Shown one piece after another: positions 1-6,194 of a DNA stretch of 7,743 nucleotides. How positions within the stretch are numbered: the first letter of the stretch is position 1; every line of letters begins with the position of its first letter. The stretch is from Deltaproteobacteria bacterium (GTDB lineage Bacteria > JAUYMQ01), in NCBI GenBank assembly GCA_030698575.1, contig JAUYMQ010000089.1, positions 1-7,743 on the forward strand. Reading direction: 5' to 3'. Under the pieces are notes generated by a model that was not told the origin of the DNA, did no database searches, and saw nothing but the letters and a program-made list of their open reading frames with translations. The translations under genes were made by a program, and so were the position numbers.

Positions 1-172
1 CCTCGACTCCCTTCGGCAACGCCTTAACTATCTCGATGGCCTGCTCGTGCGAGATGCAGCGCGGCGAGGCCGGCGCGAAATTGACGCCGATCAGGTCCGC
101 GCCCAGTTCGGCGGCCGCGATGGCGTCCTCCGCCCGGGTCACTCCGCAGATCTTCACGTGAAGCGGCTTCAT
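1..172 (-). CDS. trpF: Phosphoribosylanthranilate isomerase TrpF, N-terminal part (cut by window edge)
   Basis: This gene encodes the enzyme that isomerises N-(5'-phosphoribosyl)anthranilate to CdRP, the step between TrpD and TrpC in cytoplasmic tryptophan synthesis. Only the first 57 codons are visible; the rest lies beyond the left edge. The N terminus reads MKPLHVKICGVTR, the hallmark first strand of the TrpF (beta/alpha)8 barrel. Cys9 matches the family's general-base cysteine. It is followed by a helix with GAD at residues 24-26 and an IGVNF strand at 28-32, then SPR at 36-38, all in the usual family spacing. The catalytic aspartate would lie outside the window. The ATG overlaps the trpC stop as ATGA, and AGGAAGGGAG lies 4 bases upstream, so the start is well supported and probably translationally coupled to trpC. 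Nothing visible suggests a broken gene. Confidence 0.95.
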   Translation of the reverse strand, partial: MKPLHVKICGVTRAEDAIAAAELGADLIGVNFAPASPRCISHEQAIEIVKALPKGVE

Positions 173-957
173 GCGTCTCCCTTCCTGGCGCCGAGAAGCT
201 CCGCCAGCCGGCTCCCCGGATCGGGTGCTGCCATTAGTTGCTCGCCTATGAGGAAGCAACGCACGCCCACCCCCGCCAGATCGAGGAGATCGGCGCGGCT
301 CCGGATGCCGCTCTCGCAGACCCCGATCGCGGCCCGTGGCAGCTTGGGCGCCAGCCGGCGGGTCGTGTCGAGGCTGACCTCGAAGGTTTTGAGGTTCCTG
401 TTGTTGATCCCGATGATCTCCGCTCCGATCGCGGCCGCGGCGTCCAGCTCCTCCTCCGAATGAACCTCGACGAGGCAGTGCAGCCCTGCCTCCCGCGCCC
501 GGCCGTGCAGATCGGCAAGCTCCGCCCGAGCCAGCGCGGCGACGATGAGCAGAATGGCGTCGGCCCCGCGCGCGCGCGACTCGCGCAGCTGGTAGACGTC
601 GACGATGAAGTCCTTCCGGAGCAGCGGGAGCTGAACCCGCGCGCGGATCGCATCGAGGTAGTCGAGCCGCCCCTGGAAGTACTTCTCGTCGGTCAGCACC
701 GAGAGGGCCGCCGCGCCGTTTCGCGCGTAGCCCTCGGCGAGCGCCACTGGATCGAACTCTTCACGGATCACGCCGCGGCTGGGTGACGCCTTCTTGAGCT
801 CCGCGATGATCCGGATGTCGCCTTCCTCGGCCGCGAGAGCGCCCCGGAAATCCCGCGCCGGGGGGAGATCGCCGGGCCTGGGAAGCGAGTCGAGGGGCGC
901 CAGGCGCTTGACGGCTGCGATCTCCTCGCGCTTGTGGCGGACTATCTCGTCGAGCAT
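169..957 (-). CDS. trpC: Indole-3-glycerol phosphate synthase TrpC
   Basis: The 262-residue product is a full-length, monofunctional enzyme that decarboxylates and cyclises CdRP to indole-3-glycerol phosphate. Family motifs appear in order: AELKKASPS (52-60) with Glu53 and Lys55, VLTDEKYFQG (88-96 region), LLRKDFIVD (112-120) with catalytic Lys115, GADAILLI (131-138), LVEVH (162-166) with Glu164, GINNRNLKTF (183-192) with Asn185, and CESGI (214-218) with Glu215-Ser216. These correspond to the catalytic and phosphate-binding residues known for the barrel. It is not fused to TrpF, unlike the bifunctional enzyme of enteric bacteria. The start follows the trpD stop by 17 bases, with GGAAGG six bases before the ATG. 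The stop overlaps the trpF start by four bases. The protein is expected to be cytoplasmic, with no oddities beyond Cys214, where Ser is more usual. Confidence 0.97.
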   Translation of the reverse strand: MLDEIVRHKREEIAAVKRLAPLDSLPRPGDLPPARDFRGALAAEEGDIRIIAELKKASPSRGVIREEFDPVALAEGYARNGAAALSVLTDEKYFQGRLDYLDAIRARVQLPLLRKDFIVDVYQLRESRARGADAILLIVAALARAELADLHGRAREAGLHCLVEVHSEEELDAAAAIGAEIIGINNRNLKTFEVSLDTTRRLAPKLPRAAIGVCESGIRSRADLLDLAGVGVRCFLIGEQLMAAPDPGSRLAELLGARKGDA

Positions 958-974
958 GGGGCGCCTTCCGGGTC

Positions 975-1985
975 TCAGTCGGCAAAATGAACGAGCGATT
1001 CGAGCTTCTTCTGCGCCTCGCCCCGATCGATGGCGGCACGCGCCAGCTCGACGCCGTGTTTCAGGTCCTTCGCCTTTCCGGCGACCAGGAGCGCGGCCGC
1101 CGCATTTACGAGAACGACGTCCCTGCGAGGCCCCTCCTCGCCGCCGAGCACGCCGCGCAGAATGCGGGCGTTCGCCTCGGCGTCACCCCCGCGCAGATCC
1201 TCCATGCGCGCGGCGGGAACGCCGAAGGACTCAGGCCAGAGATCGAATAGCCGGATCTCTCCCGCCCGGAGCTCCGCGACGCGCGTGCGCCCCGCAATGC
1301 TGATCTCGTCGAGCCCCCCCTCCCCCCAGACCACCCAGGCCGCCTCGGCGCCGAGCCGCCGCAGCACGCCGGCGATGGTCTCGGTGAGCGGCTCCGAGTA
1401 AACGCCCAGGAGCTGCCGCGCGGCCCCGGCTGGGTTGGCAAGCGGGCCCAGGAGATTGAAGAAGGTGCGCACGCCGATCTCCCGGCGCGGCGCGGCGGCG
1501 TGCTTGAGCGAGGCGTGATAGGACGGCGCGAAGAGGAAGCAGATGCCGAGTTCCTCCAGGCAGTCTCTCGCGCGATCCGGCCCCATGTCGATGGCGACTC
1601 CGAGAGCCTCCAGCACGTCGGCACTGCCTGCCCGCGACGAGACGGCGCGGTTGCCGTGCTTTGCCACCGGGACGCCGGCCCCCGCCACGACGAAGGCCAC
1701 CGCCGTCGAAATGTTGAAGGTGCCGGAGGCGTCGCCCCCTGTGCCGGCCGTATCGAGCAGCAGCCCGTGACGCGTGCCGCCGAGCTTCGCCGCCCGCGCC
1801 CTGACCCGCTCGGCCCCCGCCGCCAGCTCGTCCACGGTTTCGCCCTTCATGCGAAGCGCCGTGGCAAAGGCGGCGATCTGCGCGGGTGTGGCCTCGCCTC
1901 CCATGATCTCGTCCATCACCTCGGCCATCACCGGGCCCGGCAGATTCTCGCGCTCGACGAGCCGTGCGATCGCTTCGCGGATCAT
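975..1985 (-). CDS. trpD: Anthranilate phosphoribosyltransferase TrpD
   Basis: The 336-residue product transfers phosphoribose from PRPP to anthranilate. The length is typical of a stand-alone TrpD with no fused TrpG domain. A helical N-terminal domain (about 1-70) is followed by the PRPP-binding GTGGD loop (81-85), the NIST segment (91-94), KHGNR (109-113) and the SSRAGSADVLEALG block (116-129). Arg167-Arg168 precede the FFNLLGPLANP segment (175-185), which shapes the anthranilate channel. Asp226-Glu227 in GLDEIS match the acidic pair that binds the second magnesium. The frame stays open upstream, but the family N terminus begins at MIREAIARLV, so I place the start at 1985. That ATG overlaps the trpG stop as ATGA and has GGGAG five bases before it. 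The longer frame upstream only shadows trpG. Confidence 0.97.
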   Translation of the reverse strand: MIREAIARLVERENLPGPVMAEVMDEIMGGEATPAQIAAFATALRMKGETVDELAAGAERVRARAAKLGGTRHGLLLDTAGTGGDASGTFNISTAVAFVVAGAGVPVAKHGNRAVSSRAGSADVLEALGVAIDMGPDRARDCLEELGICFLFAPSYHASLKHAAAPRREIGVRTFFNLLGPLANPAGAARQLLGVYSEPLTETIAGVLRRLGAEAAWVVWGEGGLDEISIAGRTRVAELRAGEIRLFDLWPESFGVPAARMEDLRGGDAEANARILRGVLGGEEGPRRDVVLVNAAAALLVAGKAKDLKHGVELARAAIDRGEAQKKLESLVHFAD

Positions 1986-2569
1986 GCCCGCTCCCGTTCC
2001 CCGGCACAGATGGCCAGAAAGTTTCTGAGGAGGTCCTTGCCGCTCGGCGTGAGGATCGATTCCGGATGGAACTGGATCCCCTCGACCGGGAGCGTCCGGT
2101 GCCTGAGTCCCATGATCTCGCCGTCCTCCGAATGCGCCGAAACTTCCAGGCAGTCCGGCAGCGACGGCTCGCGGAGCACCAGCGAATGGTAACGCGTGGC
2201 TTCGAAGGGGTTCGGCAGGCCCCGGAACACGCCCTGGCCGTCGTGGGAGATGGCCGACGTCTTCCCGTGCATGATCCGCCGGGCCGACGCCATCTGCCCG
2301 CCGAAGGCCACGCCCACTGCCTGATGGCCGAGGCAAACGCCGAGGATCGGGACCTCTCCCGCGAACCGCTTCACGAGTGGAACGCTGATCCCCGCTTCGG
2401 CGGGCGTCTTCGGCCCCGGCGAGATGACGATGCCCGAGGGGCGCAGGCGCGCGACGTCGTCGAGAGAGATCGCGTCGTTCCGCTCGACCTTCACCTCCTC
2501 TCCCAGCTCCATGAGGTACTGGACGAGGTGGGAGGTGAAGGAATCGTAGTTGTCGATCATGAGGAGCAT
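1982..2569 (-). CDS. trpG: Anthranilate synthase glutamine amidotransferase subunit TrpG (PabA-like)
   Basis: This is a 195-residue class I glutamine amidotransferase that supplies ammonia to TrpE. The triad is visible: nucleophile Cys79 in GVCLGHQ, and His168 and Glu170 in QFHPES. The oxyanion-loop motif SPGPKTPAEAG spans 50-60, and MHGKTS (100-105) and RYHSL (126-130) also match the family. The N terminus MLLMIDNYDSFT is exactly the usual TrpG/PabA start, so I choose the ATG at 2569 over an in-frame site 48 bases upstream. GGAGAA lies five bases before it. The ATG shares one base with the preceding sulfatase stop (TGATG), and its own stop overlaps trpD. TrpG and PabA are hard to tell apart by sequence, and a shared role in folate synthesis is possible. 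Gene context favours tryptophan synthesis. TrpE lies one gene away rather than adjacent, which is unusual. Confidence 0.96.
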   Translation of the reverse strand: MLLMIDNYDSFTSHLVQYLMELGEEVKVERNDAISLDDVARLRPSGIVISPGPKTPAEAGISVPLVKRFAGEVPILGVCLGHQAVGVAFGGQMASARRIMHGKTSAISHDGQGVFRGLPNPFEATRYHSLVLREPSLPDCLEVSAHSEDGEIMGLRHRTLPVEGIQFHPESILTPSGKDLLRNFLAICAGERERA

Positions 2570-4608
2570 CAGTGTTCTCCCGCCGTCGCGGCCGTCCGCC
2601 CGTCCCGGTCGCCCCAAAGGGGCGTCACATGGGCGCGCCGGGTGCAGCTTCGGAGCGCCTCGTAACGATCGAGGGCCGCCAGCAGCGAATCGCGGCTATC
2701 CGCGCGCGCCAGGTTTCGCCGCTCGCGCGGGTCGGCCTTGCGATCATACAACTCGTCGTAGCGGCTCGTCAGGTTGCGCATGGCCTTTCGTGGCCCGTCG
2801 ATGAGCGCGACCCGAATGCCCGCATTGCTCAGGAGCTCCGCAATACGCACCCCGCCCAGAGCCCCGTAGAGAAGCCCTGCCGAGGAGGCCACTCGGTCGA
2901 CGACCTCACCGTCCGGCCTTCCATCCCGCTGCCAGAGCAGCCAGGCTCCCAGGTCGCTCAATACGACGTCCTCACGCACGCGGCGGGGCTTGAGCCGCGC
3001 GTCGTGCACGACGAGCGGGACGCGAAGCATCTCGTCGTAAACGGTCCGGTTGTGGTGCCGCCCGCCGTGATCACCGAACTCCTCGCCGTGATCGGCAAGA
3101 ACCACGACCACGCTCTCCCGCCACACCCCGCGCGACCGGAGCCCTGCTTCGAGCGCGCCCACGGCGGCGTCGATGCTCGCGACCGCAGCGTCGTAGCGCG
3201 ATTCCTCGCTCCCGTCGCGCGGCTCGAACCCCGGCGGCGCGACGTAGGGCTCGTGCGCCTGCCCCAGCTGGAGCCAGAAGAAAACGGGGCGATCATCACC
3301 CTCCCTCTCGCGGTCGAGGGCCATGAGCGCCGTCTCAACGACGTCGAAATCGTTCTCGCCCCTGGTCACCTCGTCGAAGCCGCGATGAAAACCCGAGGCC
3401 TTCGGAAAAGTCCCGGCCACGTAGAAATGAAGGTGCGCGCTCGTGGCGTAGCCTCGCTCCGAGAGCCGCTCGGCCATCGTCTTGCAGCCTTCGCCCAGCT
3501 TCCCGCGCCAGAATACCTCCTCCGTGGTCATCTCGACCCAGGACGGAGGCGCGAGGCAGAACATGGCGCCCATCGTGCCGATGGTTCCCGCGGAAGACGC
3601 GTAGGCGTTCTCGAATACGACCGATCCCCCCGCGAGCGCGTCGAGATTGGGCGTGAGGCCCCCGCGGCCACCGTAAGCCCCCACGCGGTCGCGCCGGACC
3701 GCGTCCATGACCACGAGAATCAAATTCCGCCCCGCGAGATCGCGGGGGAGCGGGTCGAGGTGGGCATGCCGGAGGAAGGCCTCCGCGCGCGCGGCGGCCG
3801 GCAGCAGGGGAACGTCCTCGGCCGCCTCGCAAAGCGGATTGAGAGTGCCCATGTTCAGGAGCTGATCCTGCGGCAGCGTCATCCAGCCAAGTTTGTGCAC
3901 CGTCGCGCGATCCGCGGTCGACGCGCCCAGGCTCCAGTGCAGGGGCAGCGCCACGAGCACCCCGGCCGCCACCAGTCCGAGCCCTCCGCCGCCGAGCCCG
4001 CGCAGGGGCGCCCGGAACGCCGCGATCGCGCCGAGTGCCGCCGCCAGAACCGCGAGGGCGAGCCACTGAACGGCGACGTGGAACGTCGGGTACTGCCCGA
4101 AGGAGATCCTCGACTCGAAGATCACGGCGGCGCATGCCACCGCGAAGGCCAGCGCAACGGCGCTCCGCCGCAAGCCGGCGCGTTTCGAGCCAAAGGCCCG
4201 CGCGAGAAGCGCCATCCCGACGGCAGCGCCTCCGAGGAGCGGCGCCATGCGGGCGGGATCGAACCGGACGTACCAGGTGAGCACCCAGAACGCCACCCCG
4301 CCAGCACCCGCGCCCCACGTGAGCGCGGCGGCCCACTGCCCGGCCCGCGGGCCGGAAGCGCGTGACACTCCCCGCCCCACCGCCGCCGCAAGCAACTCGA
4401 GCAGGAAGAGCGCGGGCAGGAGGCGCATCGCGCCGGTCGCGCCCGCGCCGAAGGCCGCCAGCAAGAGGCCGGCCCAGCTGTCCACCTCGGCAATGCGCGA
4501 GGCCCGCCAGGCGACGGCAAGAGCCTCACCCAGCCCCGCGAGAAGCGAAAGAACCAGACCCCGCAGGACCATCTCGCGAAACTTTGCCGCGCCCGCCAGA
4601 AAGGTCAA
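2569..4608 (-). CDS. Membrane-anchored sulfatase/phosphotransferase-superfamily protein inside the trp operon
   Basis: The roughly 679-residue product belongs to the alkaline-phosphatase/sulfatase superfamily; its substrate is not known. Residues 13 to about 225 are hydrophobic, with roughly seven predicted membrane spans. A linker then leads to a catalytic domain from about residue 290, probably periplasmic. Visible motifs (numbered from the TTG start) are the metal-site NLILVVMDAVRRDR with Asp302, a nucleophile region SSAGTIGTMGAMF with Thr342, HEPY at 452-455, ADHGEEFGDHG with Asp506-His507, a VYDEMLRVPL segment around 523, and the sulfatase-like tail YDELYD...DPRERRNLA (about 617-634). 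The Cys/Ser-X-Pro-X-Arg formylglycine signature is absent, so sulfatase chemistry is doubtful. A phosphotransferase (EptA/LtaS-like) or phosphohydrolase is equally possible. I prefer the TTG at 4608, with a strong GGAGG site, over the ATG at 4572 (667 residues). It overlaps trpE and trpG and sits between them. Confidence 0.85.
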   Translation of the reverse strand: MTFLAGAAKFREMVLRGLVLSLLAGLGEALAVAWRASRIAEVDSWAGLLLAAFGAGATGAMRLLPALFLLELLAAAVGRGVSRASGPRAGQWAAALTWGAGAGGVAFWVLTWYVRFDPARMAPLLGGAAVGMALLARAFGSKRAGLRRSAVALAFAVACAAVIFESRISFGQYPTFHVAVQWLALAVLAAALGAIAAFRAPLRGLGGGGLGLVAAGVLVALPLHWSLGASTADRATVHKLGWMTLPQDQLLNMGTLNPLCEAAEDVPLLPAAARAEAFLRHAHLDPLPRDLAGRNLILVVMDAVRRDRVGAYGGRGGLTPNLDALAGGSVVFENAYASSAGTIGTMGAMFCLAPPSWVEMTTEEVFWRGKLGEGCKTMAERLSERGYATSAHLHFYVAGTFPKASGFHRGFDEVTRGENDFDVVETALMALDREREGDDRPVFFWLQLGQAHEPYVAPPGFEPRDGSEESRYDAAVASIDAAVGALEAGLRSRGVWRESVVVVLADHGEEFGDHGGRHHNRTVYDEMLRVPLVVHDARLKPRRVREDVVLSDLGAWLLWQRDGRPDGEVVDRVASSAGLLYGALGGVRIAELLSNAGIRVALIDGPRKAMRNLTSRYDELYDRKADPRERRNLARADSRDSLLAALDRYEALRSCTRRAHVTPLWGDRDGRTAATAGEH

Positions 4609-6083
4609 TCGAGCCCCTCCCGCGCCAGGTCGATCGCCTTCACGAGCGCGCGTCCCTTGTCGACGCACTCCTGATACTCCCGCCCGGGATCGCTGTCGTA
4701 GACAATGCCTGCCCCGGCCTGGAGGTGGATCTTGCCGTCCTTGATGACGATCGTCCGGATGGTGATCGCCGTGTCCATGTTCCCGCCGTAGCCGAAGTAG
4801 CCGACGGCGCCGCCGTAGGGGCCGCGTCGAAGGTTTTCAAGTTCGTCGATGATCTCCATCGCGCGGATCTTGGGCGCTCCCGAGAGCGTTCCCGCCGGGA
4901 AGGTCGCCCGGATGACATCGAAGGCGTCCTTCCCTTCCTGTATCTCGGCACGCACGTTCGACACCAGGTGCATTACGTGGGAGTAGCGCTCCACCACCAT
5001 CACCTCGTTCACCTGCACCGTCCCGCGGCGGGCCACGCGCCCCACGTCGTTCCGTCCGAGGTCGACCAGCATCACGTGCTCGGCCACTTCCTTGGGGTCG
5101 CTTCTGAGCTCGGCCTCCAGCCTCGCATCCTCCACCTCGTCCTCCCCCCGGCGGCGTGTGCCGGCGATGGGGCGCACCTCGACTTGCCCCTCCTCCACCC
5201 GGGCCAGCACCTCGGGCGAGGCGCCCACGAGCGTGTGCCCCTCGTGCCGTAGAAAGAACATGTAGGGAGAAGGGTTGAGCGTGCGGAGCGTCCGGTAGAT
5301 CGAGAACGGATCCACCTGCAAGTTCATGATATGTCGCAAGGAGAGCACGACCTGGATGACGTCACCCGCCACCACGTATTCTTTCGCCCGTTCGACCGCC
5401 CGGCAGAACTCCTCCCTGGAGAAGTTCGACCCGACCTCCGGGCTTCCCGCCACCTTCTGAAGCTTCTCGGGATCCTGGGGGGCCTTCAGGCGGTCGACCT
5501 GTTCATCGATGCGCAGGGTCGCGCGTAGGTAGGCCCCCTCGAGGTCCTCGCCCTCGGTAACGTGCGTGTTGTGCACGACCTTTATCTTCTGACGAACGTT
5601 GTCGAAGATGACGAGCGTATCGGTGAAGACGAAGTACGCGTCGTAGAGATCCAGCGGATCCGGATTCGCGTCGGGCAGGCGCTCGAAAAAACGCACCAGG
5701 TCGTAGGCGAGATAGCCCACCGCGCCGCCGAAGAAACGCGGGAGGCCCGGCACCTTCACCGGCCGGTAGGCCTGCAGAAGACGTTTCAGGTTTTCGAGCG
5801 GATCCTTCTCGACCGCCTCTCGCCGCAGCTTCCCGTCCTCGAGGATCTCCGCCTCGCGCCCCTTGCTCCGGAAGACGAGCCGTGGCTCGGCGCCGAGAAA
5901 GCTGTAGCGCCCCCACTTCTCGCCTCCCTCCACCGATTCGAGCAGGAAGGCGTGGCCGCCCCGATCGATCTTGCGGAAGGCGGAGACGGGCGTGTCCGTA
6001 TCGCCCATGATCTCGCGTGAGACGGGGATCAGATTGCCCTTGCGGGCAAGCACCTTGAATTCGTCGAGTGATGGAACGTGCAT
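4605..6083 (-). CDS. trpE: Anthranilate synthase component I TrpE
   Basis: The 492-residue chorismate-utilising subunit converts chorismate and TrpG-derived ammonia to anthranilate, the first committed step of tryptophan synthesis. The N-terminal domain carries LLES (47-50) within a block leading to WGRYSFLGAEP. With NPSPYMFF (270-277), this forms the known tryptophan feedback site, so end-product inhibition is likely. The chorismate-binding domain shows GASPE (287-291), PIAGTRRRG (305-313), EVAEHVMLVDLGRND (332-346), FPAGTLSGAPK (395-405) and QAGAGIVYDSDP (455-466). These favour TrpE over isochorismate synthase or PabB. Residues 248-252 read SLRHI where many TrpE proteins have SQRF- or SRRF-like sequence. 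I choose the ATG at 6083 because MHVPSLDEF starts at the usual place; a GTG at 6113 would add ten residues with no family match. No clear ribosome site precedes the ATG. The stop overlaps the next gene. Confidence 0.97.
   Translation of the reverse strand: MHVPSLDEFKVLARKGNLIPVSREIMGDTDTPVSAFRKIDRGGHAFLLESVEGGEKWGRYSFLGAEPRLVFRSKGREAEILEDGKLRREAVEKDPLENLKRLLQAYRPVKVPGLPRFFGGAVGYLAYDLVRFFERLPDANPDPLDLYDAYFVFTDTLVIFDNVRQKIKVVHNTHVTEGEDLEGAYLRATLRIDEQVDRLKAPQDPEKLQKVAGSPEVGSNFSREEFCRAVERAKEYVVAGDVIQVVLSLRHIMNLQVDPFSIYRTLRTLNPSPYMFFLRHEGHTLVGASPEVLARVEEGQVEVRPIAGTRRRGEDEVEDARLEAELRSDPKEVAEHVMLVDLGRNDVGRVARRGTVQVNEVMVVERYSHVMHLVSNVRAEIQEGKDAFDVIRATFPAGTLSGAPKIRAMEIIDELENLRRGPYGGAVGYFGYGGNMDTAITIRTIVIKDGKIHLQAGAGIVYDSDPGREYQECVDKGRALVKAIDLAREGLD
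4614..4621 (-). promoter_or_regulatory. Ribosome binding site that favours a TTG start for the sulfatase-like gene
   Basis: On the minus strand GGGAGGGG lies inside the last trpE codons. Its GGAGG core is seven bases before a TTG at 4608-4606, and that TTG overlaps the trpE TGA as TTGA. The competing ATG at 4572 has no recognisable purine-rich site before it (AAAGTTTCGCGAG). This pattern matches the overlaps elsewhere in the operon, so the TTG is the better-supported start, though the choice is inference. Confidence 0.6.
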
Positions 6084-6117
6084 GGTTTGGACCGCCCAAG
6101 CCGCCGGAAACACGCTG

Positions 6118-6126
6118 AAAATAACA
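6118..6126 (-). promoter_or_regulatory. Possible extended -10 promoter element for the trp operon
   Basis: On the minus strand TGTTATTTT follows the terminator T-tract. It fits an extended -10 (TG-N-TATTTT, four of six matches to TATAAT). Transcription would start near position 6111, leaving a leader of only about 28 bases before the trpE ATG. The -35 region would fall in the GC-rich terminator stem and shows no match. The element is short and may be chance in an AT-rich patch. Confidence 0.3.
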
Positions 6127-6160
6127 AAAAAACCGGGCCCGGGGAACCTCCCCGGGCCCG
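6124..6160 (-). terminator. Rho-independent terminator after the lptD-like gene
   Basis: Read on the minus strand, CGGGCCCGGGG, a five-base loop AGGTT and CCCCGGGCCCG form a perfect 11-bp stem. It is followed by GTTTTTTTGTT with seven consecutive T residues. The stem begins 34 bases after the lptD TAG and lies upstream of trpE. It most likely ends lptD transcription and separates it from the trp operon. An attenuator role is conceivable, but I see no leader peptide with tandem Trp codons and no clear competing antiterminator. Confidence 0.88.
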
Positions 6161-6194
6161 CGCCTGCCGTAGGACCTGGGCGCCGCCGGCGCCG

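Noticed and set aside
1986-2336. N-terminal extension of trpD by about 117 codons
   Set aside because: The extension lies entirely inside trpG in another frame and has no TrpD similarity. The family N terminus and a ribosome site fit the start at 1985.
2572-4365. Plus-strand open frame of 597 codons opposite the sulfatase-like gene
   Set aside because: The product is rich in Arg, Pro and His with no family motif, and it lies fully antisense to a gene with clear catalytic motifs. Long antisense frames are expected at this GC content.
4362-5252. Plus-strand open frame of 296 codons opposite the trpE end
   Set aside because: It is low-complexity Arg/Pro/Ala at the start and has no recognisable domain; it mirrors the trpE codon pattern.
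6084-6113. Ten-residue extension of TrpE from a GTG at 6113
   Set aside because: No ribosome site precedes it, and family similarity starts at MHVPSLDEF. The single Trp codon in it is not enough to suggest a leader peptide.
6179-6193. Short inverted repeat GGCGCC-GCC-GGCGCC right after the lptD stop
   Set aside because: The stem is only 6 bp, with a 3-base loop and no T-tract. In GC-rich DNA this is likely chance, and a much stronger terminator follows.
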